A DNA stretch of 5,981 nt. Origin: CAZGXQ01 sp964530195. GTDB lineage: Bacteria > Patescibacteriota > Minisyncoccia > Minisyncoccales > GBS-2. The stretch lies in contig CAZGXQ010000011.1 in assembly GCA_964530195.1 (NCBI GenBank), positions 1 through 5,981 on the forward strand, written 5' to 3'. Positions 5,770 to 5,981 of this stretch are shown piece by piece; positions within the stretch are counted from its first letter, which is position 1, and each line of letters opens with the position of its first letter. Under the pieces are notes generated by a model that worked only from the letters and a program-made list of their open reading frames with translations, did not search any database and was not told the origin of the DNA. The translations under genes were made by a program, and so were the position numbers.

Positions 5770-5981
5770 GGTTTTTGTATAAATTTACAGCTAAAATGGT
5801 CTTTGCATCAATTATTTTTTTATTTTTTATCATTTTTAGAATTTCATTGAGAGAAAATGCTTTTACTTTTTTAATAATTTCATCTTTTTCAAGCAATTGT
5901 TTTCCTTTTTTAAGGTCTTTTGCGACAAACAAATATTGATATTCACTTGTATATCCTGGAGAAACAAAATATTCTGCCATT
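5762..5981 (-). CDS. Nudix hydrolase, ADP-ribose pyrophosphatase-like, C-terminal fragment (cut by window edge)
   Basis: Seventy-two codons of the 3' end of a gene that begins beyond position 5981. The first visible ATG (5978-5980) is almost certainly internal. The fragment matches the part of ADP-ribose pyrophosphatases after the Nudix box: AEYFVSPGYTSE (2-13) with the SPG-x3-E substrate loop, the strand YLFVAKDL (16-23), an acidic DEIIKKVKAFSLNEILKMI region (33-51), and the characteristic IIDAKTILAV ending (56-65). The catalytic GX5EX7REUXEEXGU box would lie just upstream, outside the window, and cannot be checked. Such enzymes hydrolyse ADP-ribose to AMP and ribose 5-phosphate. The gene overlaps the tatD start by 8 bp and appears to be upstream in that operon. 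Confidence 0.82.
   Translation of the reverse strand, partial: MAEYFVSPGYTSEYQYLFVAKDLKKGKQLLEKDEIIKKVKAFSLNEILKMIKNKKIIDAKTILAVNLYKNHD

Noticed and set aside
1..5981. Archaeal (DPANN) origin, suggested by Ino1, AMMECR1 and the transferase
   Set aside because: TruB has bacterial motifs and there is no sign of archaeal Cbf5. Ino1 and AMMECR1 also occur in bacteria, including CPR. Not fully excluded without phylogeny.

Overview
The window is about 6 kb of AT-rich DNA (roughly 30% G+C by eye), almost entirely coding, with intergenic gaps of 28 bp or less. It looks like a chromosomal piece from a small-genome bacterium. The tRNA pseudouridine synthase is the bacterial TruB type (GHAGTLDP block), not archaeal Cbf5, which argues against an archaeon. 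Several genes are nevertheless typical of archaea and of Candidate Phyla Radiation (Patescibacteria) genomes: an archaeal/actinobacterial-type inositol-phosphate synthase, a stand-alone AMMECR1 domain and compact PHP and TatD proteins. A CPR/Patescibacteria member is my best guess, but it is an inference and not proven. TAA, TAG and TGA are all used as stops, so the code is standard.

Left half, + strand (1-3085): four co-directional genes with gaps of 6, 19 and 28 bp. They encode the C-terminal ~265 residues of myo-inositol-1-phosphate synthase (Ino1, cut by the window edge), a small PadR-like winged-helix regulator, a fusion of two HAD hydrolase domains, and a CDP-alcohol phosphatidyltransferase with a complete catalytic motif. 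Read as a pathway, Ino1 makes inositol 1-phosphate, the transferase could attach it to a CDP-lipid to give a phosphatidyl- or archaetidyl-inositol phosphate, and a HAD domain could remove the phosphate. The last step is my inference. A possible internal promoter with a perfect 7-bp inverted repeat over its -10 sits at the padR/HAD boundary.

Right half, - strand (5981 down to 3094): a second compact array convergent with the first (8 bp between stops). In transcription order it holds the C-terminus of an ADP-ribose pyrophosphatase-like Nudix hydrolase (cut by the window edge), a TatD metal-dependent hydrolase, a short TruB without a PUA domain, an AMMECR1-domain protein and a single-domain PHP phosphoesterase. 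The first three overlap by 8 and 4 bp, so they are probably co-transcribed and translationally coupled. They look like housekeeping functions (nucleotide clean-up, nuclease or quality control, tRNA modification).

No RNA gene, mobile element, CRISPR array or convincing terminator is visible. No gene-free stretch exceeds 30 bp. The most interesting part is the inositol-phospholipid-like cluster with its fused double HAD protein.
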